Below are positions 24,831 to 33,846 of a DNA stretch of 64,000 nucleotides, in pieces. The stretch is taken from positions 186,001 through 250,000 of the forward strand of contig NZ_JAJEWJ010000005.1 of NCBI RefSeq assembly GCF_020687765.1, given 5' to 3'. Under the pieces are notes generated by a model. The model was not told where the DNA came from. It saw only the letters and a program-made list of their open reading frames with translations, and did no database searches. A program made the translations under genes and the position numbers. Position 1 is the first letter of the stretch. The number at the start of each line of letters is the position of its first letter. The stretch is from Sphingobacterium sp. FBM7-1 (GTDB lineage Bacteria > Bacteroidota > Bacteroidia > Sphingobacteriales > Sphingobacteriaceae).

Positions 24831-25818
24831 AGCTCTCGCGGGCTGCCGCGGGTCGGTTTTTATGTTTTCTTTTGCTGATCTTGTCTACATTCACGGGCTG
24901 TGGAACTTTCACGTAATAGCCCGTTCCATCATAGGTGCGTTTGCGAGGATGCTCCATACAGCTCGACGAACAACACCCCTCCATTTCCCAGCCGCAATCA
25001 TCACACTGGGTGAAATGCTCGTTACATTCGGGGTTTGCACAGTTAATCATCTTTGCCGTAACGGCGCCGCAGTTTCTGCAGGTCGATACGACAGATGGAT
25101 TAACGGTATTCACATCAACAGTAAGGCGGTTGTCAAACACATAACACTGTCCTTCAAAATCCTTACCGTTTACTTCCTTACCATACTTGATGATCCCACC
25201 ATGCAGTTGGTAAACATCGTTGAAACCTTCTTTTAGCAATAAAGCGGAAGCTTTTTCACATTTAATTCCACCCGTGCAGTACGTTAGTATCTTTTTGTCT
25301 TTATACTGTTCCAGTTCCTTGATCTTTTCCGGAAATTCCCGGAAGTTCTCGATATCCAATGTCACCGCATTCTTAAAACGACCGACCGTATGCTCGTAAT
25401 TAGAACGTACGTCCAGAATAACCACATCCTCCCGGTCTTTCATCTCCAAGAAATCTTTCGGCTCTAGGTGTTTACCCGTTTCCTTATTGGGATCGATAAC
25501 CCGCGGATCGCGCAAACCCGAATGAACAATCTCCGGTTTGTACCGGCAGTGCATTTTGATAAAAGAAGGCTCGTCCACCTCATCCACCTTAAAATCCGTC
25601 TTCGCAAACCGCTCATCGGCATGCACCGCGTCCATATAGGCCTGACAAGCTTCCCGAGTTCCCGAAACCGTCCCGTTCAAACCTTCATCGGCAACGATAA
25701 TACGACCAACAAGACCCAGTGATTTACAAAATTCAAGATGATCAGCAGCGAACTGTTCTGCATTTTCGATAGTACTGTAACAGTAGTACAGTAGCGTTTG
25801 ATATTTTTCCATATTCAT
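24829..25818 (-). CDS. trhO: tRNA uridine(34) hydroxylase, rhodanese family
   Basis: 329 residues. The N-terminal acylphosphatase-like half (LLYYCYSTIENAEQFAADHLEFCKSLGLVGRIIVADEGLNGTVSG) and the central rhodanese domain with YCTGGIKCEKAS (catalytic Cys 181) are those of the TrhO/YceA family. Members hydroxylate U34 of tRNA to 5-hydroxyuridine. The C-terminal extension has four CxxC-type cysteine pairs (STCRNCGAVTAKMINCANPECNEHFTQCDDCG) expected to bind zinc. Two nearby ATGs (25818 and 25812) are possible starts. Confidence 0.93.
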   Translation of the reverse strand: MNMEKYQTLLYYCYSTIENAEQFAADHLEFCKSLGLVGRIIVADEGLNGTVSGTREACQAYMDAVHADERFAKTDFKVDEVDEPSFIKMHCRYKPEIVHSGLRDPRVIDPNKETGKHLEPKDFLEMKDREDVVILDVRSNYEHTVGRFKNAVTLDIENFREFPEKIKELEQYKDKKILTYCTGGIKCEKASALLLKEGFNDVYQLHGGIIKYGKEVNGKDFEGQCYVFDNRLTVDVNTVNPSVVSTCRNCGAVTAKMINCANPECNEHFTQCDDCGWEMEGCCSSSCMEHPRKRTYDGTGYYVKVPQPVNVDKISKRKHKNRPAAARES

Positions 25819-25880
25819 TGATACCGCTGCAAACGGCGTTTAATGTTAAAATTTTTTACAAAAATACTGTTTTTTATTTT

Positions 25881-26012
25881 CTTTTTTTCCGCAAAAAAGA
25901 AACAAAAAACTCGTCGCTTCGGATATTTGAGAGGAATGGTTCGTGCTAAGGATGAATTTCTACATACCTCAAACATCCGTATGCGACCTTTAGATGTTAA
26001 TGAGGGATTGTG
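25881..26012. repeat. Intergenic palindromic repeat unit
   Basis: Same family as at 18.85-19.1 kb: a purine/pyrimidine hairpin, arms 25913-25931 and 25968-25987 (CTCAAACATCCGTATGCGAC), spacer with CTAAGGATGAATTTCTACATAC, and a tail ending in GTGCAAT. It lies just upstream of trhO. Confidence 0.75.
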
Positions 26013-26127
26013 CAATTGTATTTTTTTAATGAAGATCTGATATTTGAGAAGGATGAAACGTGCAAGTCTTGATTTATGGATTCGTGTTTGTTTTAGCATC
26101 CATGAGCTCACTTCGTTCGGTTTTTGC

Positions 26128-26154
26128 ATCCTTTTTTATCAAGAAAAAAGGATA
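26128..26154. terminator. Hairpin between two minus-strand transcription units
   Basis: ATCCTTTTTT pairs with AAAAAAGGAT around a 7-nt loop, just below the stop of the DUF3820 gene at 26159. The stem itself supplies the U run. The neighbouring CTCACTTCGTTCG motif also occurs in the 19-kb repeats. Confidence 0.45.
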
Positions 26155-26158
26155 AAGA

Positions 26159-26407
26159 CTATTTCTTGATAAGAGGTTTGAGCAAATACTCCAAACCATT
26201 CAACTTTATTTCGTAGAGTGTCGCTAACTGCATCCCCAGTTTGCCTTTCGGGAATCCTTTGCGATGAAACCAAGTTAAATACGGTTCGGGCAGGTGGCAT
26301 AATAGCCACCCCTGGTATTTACCGAAAGGCATTTTAGTATTTGCCAGTTCGACCAACAACTCCGGCTGCAACATATTTTCAGCCCAATTATGCTCTTGTT
26401 CGGCCAT
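26159..26407 (-). CDS. DUF3820 family protein
   Basis: 82 residues. The core MPFGKYQGWLLCHLPEPYLTWFHRKGFPKGKLGMQLATLYEIKLNGLEYLL matches the DUF3820 family (P-F-G-K-y-k-G ... LP..YL.WF...GFP.G.LG..L). The family is small, cytoplasmic and of unproven function despite a database label of quorum-sensing-regulated virulence factor. Its start overlaps the 3' end of the upstream glycosyltransferase by 20 bp, so it is the last gene of that operon. Confidence 0.85.
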   Translation of the reverse strand: MAEQEHNWAENMLQPELLVELANTKMPFGKYQGWLLCHLPEPYLTWFHRKGFPKGKLGMQLATLYEIKLNGLEYLLKPLIKK

Positions 26408-27158
26408 GTTTTAATCGGTGTAAGATAAGGCGTGCGGCAATAACGCCGTGGTTAACCACGTTGGCGAATGTACCGTAATGTTTCTGGAAGATGGCGTAGC
26501 GTTCTTTCAAGCTTTGCAGATGTCGTTTTTGCGACAAGCCACCTACCAGGTATTTTGCGACGTACTGATTTACATTAACAATTTTCCGAGCCTTTTTAGC
26601 TGCCCGGATAACCCAGTCAATATCGGCACTAAGGGCGTACTGCAAATCATACGGTTCGGCAATAGTCCGTTTTACATAAATAGCCTGATGACAGATATTC
26701 ATGCCATAACGAAACGACTTCCAGTCAAACTGTTTCGGGTTTTTATGACGCCGGTCACCGACAATGTTACGCTCTTCATCGATCAATTTCGTTTCGCCAT
26801 AATAAATGTCTGCATTATCTGCAGCAGAAAACACCTTTTCCAAGGTCATGTCCTCATAAAGTTCGTCGCCCGAATTGAGAAACAGCACGTAGTCGCCGGT
26901 CGCGGCGGCCAGCCCTTTGTTCATTGCATCGTAAATACCCGCGTCTTTTTCCGAAATCAGTACGGATACTTCCTCCCGATAGCGGTCAATAACCGCTAGC
27001 GTACCGTCGGTCGAGGCACCGTCTATAATGATATATTCCAATTCGGCATAAGTCTGTTTCATGACCGAGCGAATTGTATATTCGATGCCCCGGACATCAT
27101 TATAAACCACCGTGATAATGGAAACTTTCGGTTGAAGTTTATGCATATGCTGTCTCAT
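26388..27158 (-). CDS. Glycosyltransferase family 2
   Basis: 256 residues. The GT-A fold starts at PKVSIITVVYNDVRGIEYTIRSVMKQTYAELEYIIIDGASTDGT, followed by SEKDAGIYDAMNKGLAAATGDYVLFLNSGD, where N-S-G-D stands in the DxD position. It resembles WcaA-like enzymes of capsule or O-antigen clusters. ATG 27158 is supported by the ATGA overlap with the stop of the preceding gene. The donor sugar cannot be told from sequence. Confidence 0.9.
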   Translation of the reverse strand: MRQHMHKLQPKVSIITVVYNDVRGIEYTIRSVMKQTYAELEYIIIDGASTDGTLAVIDRYREEVSVLISEKDAGIYDAMNKGLAAATGDYVLFLNSGDELYEDMTLEKVFSAADNADIYYGETKLIDEERNIVGDRRHKNPKQFDWKSFRYGMNICHQAIYVKRTIAEPYDLQYALSADIDWVIRAAKKARKIVNVNQYVAKYLVGGLSQKRHLQSLKERYAIFQKHYGTFANVVNHGVIAARLILHRLKHGRTRA

Positions 27159-28063
27159 TTTTTACCCCACTTTTTAATCGCGTACCGGATCAGTCGCTCC
27201 ACAATATTCCCCTTTCGGTGCGCGTAGAAATGTTTGATAGCCGCGTAAGCCTTCGGATGTTCGGTTATTTCGTTGGGAAAATATTTTACTTTTTGGGTCG
27301 CCAGCTTCACGCGGTACACATCGTCTATATCCGAATGCGTGCCCGAGCCATCGGTCCCGATATTTTGTGTCATGGAATGACGCGGGTAAAGCACTAAGCC
27401 ATCCTGATTAAAAACAGAAAGATACCAGCGGATAGCCCACGAATTGATTTTTCCCGCTTTAAATTGCTTTACCTGTTTCCAGAAATTCTCCTTCCCATCA
27501 ATGCTGAACCGCCGAATATCTTTGCGCTTTAGGTCTTTGGTCAAAGCCTCGATATCGGGATCGAAATGATCCCATGCCCGTTTCCAGGTTGCCCAGCCCC
27601 AGCTGTTTGCCACCCGGAAAAAAAACGTTTTCGGCAAACGACGAGGATGTTCGACCGGGTACATATAGCCGCTGATTTCCATCACCCGCTCCTCCTTCTC
27701 ATATCGGTGGAGTGCATCATTGAAATAGGTTAGCGCATAGGGAGAGGTCAACAGGTCGTCTTCCAAAACGATGACTTTACCATGCTCCTGAATGATCCGG
27801 GTGACCCCGTCGATCACATTCTCCGCCAGCCCCCAGTTTTTCTGACGTTCCACAATCGTAATGTGCTGGAAGTCCCAGGGTTCGCGGATAAGTGCCCGTA
27901 CCTGATTTACGTTTTCAACCGCATCCGCGTTTTTCGCCGCGTCCGAGATAATGTATATTACGGAATCCTGGGCCAACAGGTTTTTCTCCAAGGCCTCCAG
28001 TACCCGCCGCGTATGCTTCGGTCGGTTGTATACAAATAATATAATAGGAGCAAGTTTCTGCAT
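27155..28063 (-). CDS. Glycosyltransferase, GT2/GNT-I-like
   Basis: 302 residues from ATG 28063 (the frame extends to 28099 but the inner start begins the fold directly: MQKLAPIILFVYNRPKHTRRVLEAL). A VIVLEDDLLTSPYALTYFNDAL segment supplies the metal-binding EDD, and NSWGWATWKRAWDHFD is typical of this Bacteroidota family. First gene of the minus-strand three-gene unit and divergent from the FkbM gene. Probably acts in surface-glycan assembly at the cytoplasmic membrane. Confidence 0.85.
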   Translation of the reverse strand: MQKLAPIILFVYNRPKHTRRVLEALEKNLLAQDSVIYIISDAAKNADAVENVNQVRALIREPWDFQHITIVERQKNWGLAENVIDGVTRIIQEHGKVIVLEDDLLTSPYALTYFNDALHRYEKEERVMEISGYMYPVEHPRRLPKTFFFRVANSWGWATWKRAWDHFDPDIEALTKDLKRKDIRRFSIDGKENFWKQVKQFKAGKINSWAIRWYLSVFNQDGLVLYPRHSMTQNIGTDGSGTHSDIDDVYRVKLATQKVKYFPNEITEHPKAYAAIKHFYAHRKGNIVERLIRYAIKKWGKK

Positions 28064-28250
28064 GCTATACAAAGGAACAAAGAATGATTCAAAAACCATG
28101 CTAATATTTATTTATGTATTCATGCCTTTTTGCTCCTCCTATATATTTTACCCAGATTCCTTTATTCTCCTTTTCCATACCTACAATATTTTGTAAGTTT
28201 AAACCTATATTTTGTCATCGGACGCCTATAGCTTAACAACGTATTCCAAA

Positions 28251-28934
28251 ATGAAGAAAATCAAACGGTTTTTGTTAAAATATCTACCTATTCACAAGTT
28301 TATATCCCAAGCGTCCTACTCCCAGGAAGGTGAAGATGTTGTGCTGTTGGGGTTTTATGAGGGGCGGAAAAAATATAAGGGATTTTACGTAGACGTAGGC
28401 GCTCATCATCCCTACCGCTTTTCGAATACCATGGCCTTTTATAAAAAAGGGTGGAAAGGGATCAATATCGAGCCGAATCCAGAAGCGATGAAATGGTTCC
28501 GCTGGTTTCGGAAGCGTGATGTCAACCTTAATTTAGGCGTAGCGGAAAATGACGGCACCCTGACTTATTATTGTTTCAACGAGCCGGCGTTAAATGGATT
28601 TTCGTCTAAAATATCAGCACAACGAGACGATACGACACACTATTCCATCGTGAAAACGATTGATGTTCCCGTCCGCAGGCTGGATACGATATTAGATCAA
28701 TACCTGCAAAGCGATACGAAAATTGATTTTCTTTCCGTGGATGCCGAAGGATTTGATTTGGCCGTGCTGAAAACCAACAACTGGTCAAAATACCGACCGT
28801 ATTATATCTTGGTAGAAGACAGCTATGATATGGATGGCTATTCGTCGACGCCCATTATTGACTTCTTAAAAGAACAAGGCTATCGCCTGATCGCGAAAAC
28901 GAAACGGACGCTGTTCTTTTATGAAGTTTCATGA
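28251..28934 (+). CDS. FkbM family methyltransferase
   Basis: 227 residues from ATG 28251. The SAM-binding start is SQEGEDVVLLGFY...GFYVDVGAHHPYRFSNTMAFYKKGWKGINIEPNPEAM, with VDVGAHHP as motif I and INIEPNP as motif II; the later LDTIL and DFLSVDAEGFDLAVL are typical of FkbM enzymes. It probably O-methylates a sugar or a lipid-linked intermediate of the glycan made by this cluster. Confidence 0.9.
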   Translation: MKKIKRFLLKYLPIHKFISQASYSQEGEDVVLLGFYEGRKKYKGFYVDVGAHHPYRFSNTMAFYKKGWKGINIEPNPEAMKWFRWFRKRDVNLNLGVAENDGTLTYYCFNEPALNGFSSKISAQRDDTTHYSIVKTIDVPVRRLDTILDQYLQSDTKIDFLSVDAEGFDLAVLKTNNWSKYRPYYILVEDSYDMDGYSSTPIIDFLKEQGYRLIAKTKRTLFFYEVS

Positions 28935-28981
28935 ATTACCCTACAGAAAGCTTCAGAGAACAGATATGCTACGTTTTTTGC

Positions 28982-28989
28982 TAACTTTG
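28982..28989 (+). promoter_or_regulatory. -7-like box before the flippase gene
   Basis: TAACTTTG fits TAnnTTTG and lies 18 bp before ATG 29008, giving a very short leader. No convincing -33 element. Confidence 0.35.
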
Positions 28990-29007
28990 TGGCTTTAATG
29001 TCTTTGC

Positions 29008-30462
29008 ATGAGCGAAAATACCAAGCAAAATACACTCAAAGGACTTTTTTGGAATGCTATCGATCGATTTGGCTATCAATTGGTCATTACCTTGGTCGGT
29101 ATCATCATCGCTCGTATGTCGCCGGTAGAAGATTTTGGGCTGGTAGCGGTCTTGATGATTTTTACCACCATTTCCACCGCCCTGGTGGATAGTGGTCTGG
29201 CCACCTCACTGGTGCGTTCCCCAGCGGTGGATGAAAAAGACTACTCCACCATGTTTGTCTTTAATCTGCTCGTGAGTACATTGGTATACCTGCTGCTGTT
29301 TTTCTTTGCGCCCGCTATTGAGCGCTTTAATAATATCGATAACCTGGCTTTTTACGCGCGGATCATGTTTTTACAAGTGGTGGTGCATTCGTTCGGCATT
29401 GTGCAATACGTCAAACTGCTCCGGAACTTCGATTTCAAGAGAACCGCCCGGATCAACGTCATTTCGGTGATATGTATGGGAACGGTCGCTGTTTCCTTGG
29501 CTGTGATGGGGCTGGAAATCTGGGCGATCTTACTGCAACCGCTCTTATATGCCCTGTTTCGGAGCTCCCTGTTGTGGTTTTGGGGCAATTGGCGCATCAG
29601 TTTCCTCTTTTCTGCTCCGTCGTTGCGGCATCACCTGCGTTTTTCCCTTTCTTTTATGGTAGGGAATGTCCTCGGCCGGTCTTTCTCCCAGATATACTAT
29701 AGCTTTATCGGGAAGCATTTTACCGAAGAGCAGACAGGATACTATTATCAGGCAAATCGCTGGGGAGAGACGCCAAACTTGCTCATTTCATCCATCATTC
29801 AAGGCACCACTTTGTCGACCTTAGCCCCCATACAAAATGACTACCCTAGGTTTCTGAATGCCTGTAGAAAGACGATACAGACTTTGGCCTTCGTGCTTTT
29901 TCCGGTAAGCTTCTGTGCGATCACCGTTGCGGAGCCCGCGTTTATCGTTGTGCTGACAGACAAATGGATTCCCTCTGTTCCTTATTTCCAATGGTTGTGT
30001 TTTGCGGGGATATTTATTTCGTTGACGGATCTGAATGTTAACTTTTTGAATATTAAAGGGAAGTCCAATTATACCCTGCGACTGGAGCTTGGCAAATTTG
30101 CCCTTGCAGCGCTCGTGCTGTGGCAGACCTACGCTTTTGGTATCCTGGCAATCATATATGGGCAGCTCGCGGTGCGCCTGTTGTTTTATGGTGTCAATAC
30201 GCTCGTAAGTGGGCGGGTATATGGCTATGGCTTATGGAAACAGCTCCAAGATATACTGCCACCCTTTTTGGCGAGCCTGGGGGCTTTTTTAGCCGTTTGG
30301 GGAGTAAGCCATCTACTCGCGGATTTACCGTTGCTGTTGTTGCTCCTTATTCAAGGAATGTTATTTGTCGGGCTGTATCTCACGGTCATTCATCTGTCGC
30401 GCAATCCGGTGTGGTTGGAGCTGTTGGAAATAGGAAAACGTAAATTATCGAAGCGGAAATAA
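29008..30462 (+). CDS. Polysaccharide flippase, MOP superfamily (Wzx-like)
   Basis: 484 residues with about 12-14 predicted membrane helices, for example YQLVITLVGIIIARMS, MFVFNLLVSTLVYLLLFFFAP and LLLLLLIQGMLFVGLYLTVIHL. The N-terminal GLFWNAIDRFGYQLV...PVEDFGLVAVLMIFTTIS...DSGLATSLVR is typical of the polysaccharide biosynthesis protein family. It should flip undecaprenyl-linked oligosaccharide across the cytoplasmic membrane. The asparagine-synthase-like gene follows with a one-base overlap. Confidence 0.92.
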   Translation: MSENTKQNTLKGLFWNAIDRFGYQLVITLVGIIIARMSPVEDFGLVAVLMIFTTISTALVDSGLATSLVRSPAVDEKDYSTMFVFNLLVSTLVYLLLFFFAPAIERFNNIDNLAFYARIMFLQVVVHSFGIVQYVKLLRNFDFKRTARINVISVICMGTVAVSLAVMGLEIWAILLQPLLYALFRSSLLWFWGNWRISFLFSAPSLRHHLRFSLSFMVGNVLGRSFSQIYYSFIGKHFTEEQTGYYYQANRWGETPNLLISSIIQGTTLSTLAPIQNDYPRFLNACRKTIQTLAFVLFPVSFCAITVAEPAFIVVLTDKWIPSVPYFQWLCFAGIFISLTDLNVNFLNIKGKSNYTLRLELGKFALAALVLWQTYAFGILAIIYGQLAVRLLFYGVNTLVSGRVYGYGLWKQLQDILPPFLASLGAFLAVWGVSHLLADLPLLLLLLIQGMLFVGLYLTVIHLSRNPVWLELLEIGKRKLSKRK

Positions 30463-31826
30463 TGGAAACAATACACGGAAATTGGGTAGGATGCGGCACA
30501 GTTTTTTATAATGAAAGAACAGGAGCCGTCAGTAAGTCTATCAATGAGGTGATCGACTACGCCAATTTAGAGATCGATCTGCATGGACTTGCCGCTTACC
30601 TCGATTACGGATACGTCGTCTTCGGGCGCACGCCAGTGAAGCATGTCAAGTATCTATTACCGACTGAATCTTTAACGGTTATAGACGGTAAGCTGGTGGT
30701 TACCGAACACTCGGATCAGGTGTTAGAAGGATTCGGGAAACCGTCAAAAGAAGCGGACGTTCTGGATAAAATGGAAGATCGGATAAACCGTTGGGCAAAT
30801 TCGTTTCAGGAAGACATCCTGATCCCGACCAGCGGGGGCTTCGACTCGCGTTTACTGAACATCCTCGTGAAGGATAGGAACCGGATCCGGGCCTACACCT
30901 ATGGCACCTCCTATGACCAGCAGCAATCGCGCGAAGCCGTATACGCACAAGCGCTTTCGGAAAGGCTGAACACCGATTGGCACCGCGTTGATCTTGGCGG
31001 TTTTAATCATTATATCGCCGATTGGTATGCCTTGTACGGGGTTTCCGTTGCGGCTTCGGGCACCTACCATATGGAGTTCTATAAGCAGATTGCCGAGCGT
31101 GAAAACCATAGAAAACTACAATTACTCAGCGGTATTATCGGCGATGCTTGGGCCGGTGCCTTTACCGTTGCTGAAGTCGATACCCCAGCGTCCTATCGCA
31201 CCTTAGGCCATACGCATGGCATGAGCGCAGATGCGAGCCGGGCGTTAAAAGCAAACTATCAAGAAGCGTTGGTAACGCCTTTTTTCGAGAAGCAGCGAGC
31301 GCTGTTAAAGCTGCCTGAATACCGTTTGTTGACCACGATGCGTACAAAAATGACGATGCTGCAGTTTCTCGTCAATCTTCCGCCGTATTATGGATTCGAA
31401 ACGTATTCGCCTTTTCTCGAACAGGATATCGCATTGGATATGCTCAATCTTCCGGCCGAGCGACGCGCCAATAGGCAGTGGCAGCGTGATTTTTTCAAAA
31501 AACATAACGTGCTTTTTGAAGAAGAAAAGCATCACTATACCTACCAAAACTCCCTCAATTACTACGCGCTGCTTCATCATCCGCTGGAGCCGCTAAATGT
31601 TGGGCTGCTGAGAGAAGTCATTGATCCGGCATACCTGGAGTGGATTAACACCACCTTGGCACGAATAAATTGGCAGGAACGTGTTTTCCAGACCCTCATG
31701 CACATGCCCAAGGTTAAAGAAGGATTAAAGCTCATGGGCTTTAAGAACAAGCTGATGCAGGCGTATTTTGCGTATATTACCATCAAGCCCATTGAAATTA
31801 TGTTATCGAAAAGAAATGCGTCATAA
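30462..31826 (+). CDS. Asparagine synthase-like protein without the glutaminase cysteine
   Basis: 454 residues. The synthetase half has the PP-loop TSGGFDS (Ser 124 to Ser 129) and should adenylate a carboxylate. The N-terminal domain is short, starts METIHGN and has no Cys 2, so it cannot use glutamine in the normal way; it may take ammonia or an amino sugar as amine donor. Such proteins occur in capsule and O-antigen clusters, where they are thought to amidate uronic acids or make amino-acid decorations. It overlaps the flippase gene by one base and the CapA-like gene by 11. Confidence 0.85.
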   Translation: METIHGNWVGCGTVFYNERTGAVSKSINEVIDYANLEIDLHGLAAYLDYGYVVFGRTPVKHVKYLLPTESLTVIDGKLVVTEHSDQVLEGFGKPSKEADVLDKMEDRINRWANSFQEDILIPTSGGFDSRLLNILVKDRNRIRAYTYGTSYDQQQSREAVYAQALSERLNTDWHRVDLGGFNHYIADWYALYGVSVAASGTYHMEFYKQIAERENHRKLQLLSGIIGDAWAGAFTVAEVDTPASYRTLGHTHGMSADASRALKANYQEALVTPFFEKQRALLKLPEYRLLTTMRTKMTMLQFLVNLPPYYGFETYSPFLEQDIALDMLNLPAERRANRQWQRDFFKKHNVLFEEEKHHYTYQNSLNYYALLHHPLEPLNVGLLREVIDPAYLEWINTTLARINWQERVFQTLMHMPKVKEGLKLMGFKNKLMQAYFAYITIKPIEIMLSKRNAS

Positions 31827-32919
31827 GTTACTTTTTGTAGGCGATATTGTGCTGGAAACGGAGCCTGTGTTATCCCCGGCGCTTCGACGGATATTCGACG
31901 AACAGACGATCCGCTGTTGCAACCTGGAGGCTCCTTTGCGTGGAAAAGGATACCCTATCGCGAAAACCGGTCCGGTGTTGAACCAGCGGAACGACGCGGT
32001 ACATTTGCTCCAAACACTAGGTTTTAGCTTGTTCGCCATGGCAAATAATCACATCTATGATTATGGTGAGGAGGGTCTGAACCACACGCTGGCGGCATTG
32101 GCTAAGGACAGCACCATTGGCGTAGGCAATCAGGCGCAAGCCTATGGCTTGCTGATAAAAACAATAGACGGTGTACGTTATGGTTTTGTGGCCTATGGCG
32201 AAAACGGTTATGGCGCGCTGGAAGGCGAGAAGGAGGTGGGATATGCTTGGATAAACCACCCCAGGGTACGTGCAGATATTGCCGATTATAAGACGCAGGT
32301 AGATCTGTTGATCGTACAAGTCCACGCCGGTGTAGAGATGATCGATGTTCCGATTCCCGAATGGCGCAATCGATATCGGGAACTGATTGATAGCGGTGCA
32401 GATGTCGTCATCGGGCATCATCCGCATATGGTGCAGGGGATGGAATATCACCATAACAAACCTATTTTTTACAGCCTAGGCAACTTTTATTTTGACGGTA
32501 TTGCCGATACGAAAAGCTGGAATACGGGAGCGATGTTGGAACTTGAGGTCGAAAATGGACAACTGGCCGGATGCCACCTTCACATCGTAGAGAAAACCGG
32601 GAATGATCTGCATTTGCACACACCGGCAGCCTCTCAGCAACTATTGGATCGCCTCAGCCAGCGATTGACCCCGGAAGCGGACTATCTGGCTTATGTCGAT
32701 CAGATCGCTGTAGACCAATGGCATAAATACCACGCTAAATACTACGCCAAGGCATTTAACGGATTTCCGGACTATTCCCTGCGCGCACTACTCAAACATT
32801 TAAAGCGATTGGTTTTCCATCGAAAAACGGATTATAATCTACTGTGGCACAACCTCAAGATCGAAAGTAACCTCTGGATCGTCCAGCGCGCGATGCAAAG
32901 ACTACTTGGGAAAAAATAG
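31816..32919 (+). CDS. CapA family protein (poly-gamma-glutamate synthesis type)
   Basis: 367 residues from ATG 31816. It shows the PGA_cap metallophosphatase-like motifs: FVGDIVLE, NLEAPL, ANNHIYDYGEEGL, VQVHAGVEM, VVIGHHPHMVQGMEYHHNKPIFYSLGNFYFD. In Bacillus CapA acts in capsule synthesis; here the neighbours (flippase, asparagine-synthase-like) suggest a role in decorating or exporting the glycan. No signal peptide is present. Last gene of the plus-strand unit. Confidence 0.88.
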   Translation: MRHKLLFVGDIVLETEPVLSPALRRIFDEQTIRCCNLEAPLRGKGYPIAKTGPVLNQRNDAVHLLQTLGFSLFAMANNHIYDYGEEGLNHTLAALAKDSTIGVGNQAQAYGLLIKTIDGVRYGFVAYGENGYGALEGEKEVGYAWINHPRVRADIADYKTQVDLLIVQVHAGVEMIDVPIPEWRNRYRELIDSGADVVIGHHPHMVQGMEYHHNKPIFYSLGNFYFDGIADTKSWNTGAMLELEVENGQLAGCHLHIVEKTGNDLHLHTPAASQQLLDRLSQRLTPEADYLAYVDQIAVDQWHKYHAKYYAKAFNGFPDYSLRALLKHLKRLVFHRKTDYNLLWHNLKIESNLWIVQRAMQRLLGKK

Positions 32920-32933
32920 GTGGAGAACCGCGT

Positions 32934-33677
32934 TTAACGCAATACAATTTGTTGCGTAAATAAACTTAATTTGGGATGTTCGGGTTCTAAATCAGTAAGA
33001 AGATAAGTCAGGTCCCGTAGGGGTGCCACACGGATTTGTAGGTCTACGTTCAGCGCCTCTGCTATACTCAGGATAGCGATTTTTCGAGCACACTTAATCA
33101 TCGCCCGTTTAATTTGTACAGCTTCCCAATCGGTATCGGTAATGCCCTCATTGAGCGAAACCCCATCAGTTCCCAATAAACAGAGGTCTACCCGTAAATC
33201 GGAAAGATCCTGGGTTACCTGCGCGCCGGATACCATTTGGGTGTTTCTGGATAGTTTTCCACCAATAAGAATAACCTCACTATTTTCTTTCTCTGCTAAT
33301 TCTAAGGCCACCAGTGGGCTCACTGTAAAGAACGTGCAGGAGAGATCAGCCGGAACAGACCTTGCCCATTCGATCAAGAGGGGCCCGCCACCGACCAGTA
33401 CCGTCATGCCAGGCTGCAGAAGTTCCATCGCTTTTTGGGCAATCACCTTTTTGGACTCTTGGCTATGGACACTCCCATCCTGTGAAGGAAAGGGAAAAGA
33501 TTTCGCCAAGGCACCACCATGTACTTTCAAGACCTGTCCGTTATTTGCCAGTTCGTTAAGATCGCGTCGTACGGTATCTTCTGAAACATTTAACTGTATA
33601 CATAAGTCAGCCGATAACACCTTTTTATGTACGTTAATCTGTTGAATAATATAAGCTTGTCTTTCTTTTTTTAGCAT
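32934..33677 (-). CDS. DeoR family transcriptional regulator
   Basis: 247 residues from ATG 33677. The N-terminal winged helix (KERQAYIIQQINVHKKVLSADLCIQLNVSEDTVRRDLNELANNGQVLKVHGGAL) is the classic DeoR signature and the C-terminal DeoRC sugar-phosphate sensor follows (LVGGGPLLIEWAR..., ...LLGTDGVSLNEGITDTD). It usually represses sugar catabolism genes in response to a sugar phosphate. No sugar operon is adjacent. It is convergent with the CapA-like gene. Confidence 0.93.
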   Translation of the reverse strand: MLKKERQAYIIQQINVHKKVLSADLCIQLNVSEDTVRRDLNELANNGQVLKVHGGALAKSFPFPSQDGSVHSQESKKVIAQKAMELLQPGMTVLVGGGPLLIEWARSVPADLSCTFFTVSPLVALELAEKENSEVILIGGKLSRNTQMVSGAQVTQDLSDLRVDLCLLGTDGVSLNEGITDTDWEAVQIKRAMIKCARKIAILSIAEALNVDLQIRVAPLRDLTYLLTDLEPEHPKLSLFTQQIVLR

Positions 33678-33689
33678 AATGTTACGTCT

Positions 33690-33750
33690 TACCTTCTTTT
33701 TTTCGTGAAAAAGAAGCAAAACCGATATACCTCAAATAGCTGGATGCGAC
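33690..33750. repeat. Partial intergenic palindromic repeat unit
   Basis: The purine/pyrimidine hairpin (TTCTTTTTTTCGTGAAAAAGAAGC) and the right arm (33731-33750, CTCAAATAGCTGGATGCGAC) are kept; the left arm has decayed. Same family as the 19- and 25.9-kb units, here just upstream of the DeoR gene. Confidence 0.6.
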
Positions 33751-33760
33751 AATAAAGTTA

Positions 33761-33798
33761 AAGAAAGGGGATCATGCAATTACATGATCCCCTTTCTT
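33761..33798 (-). terminator. Terminator after asd
   Basis: Perfect 16-bp stem (33761-33776 with 33783-33798) with a 6-nt loop; on the minus strand it is followed by TAACTTTATTG. It ends the asd transcript before the repeat and the DeoR gene. Confidence 0.85.
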
Positions 33799-33846
33799 AA
33801 CAGGCTAATGCCACACACTATCCCTTCATTCAAAATTTTAAAGTTG

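Noticed and set aside
25815..26129. Minus-strand open frame of 104 codons upstream of trhO
   Set aside because: Encoded by the intergenic repeat; shares MFEVCRNSSL with the 19-kb repeat frame and has no gene context.
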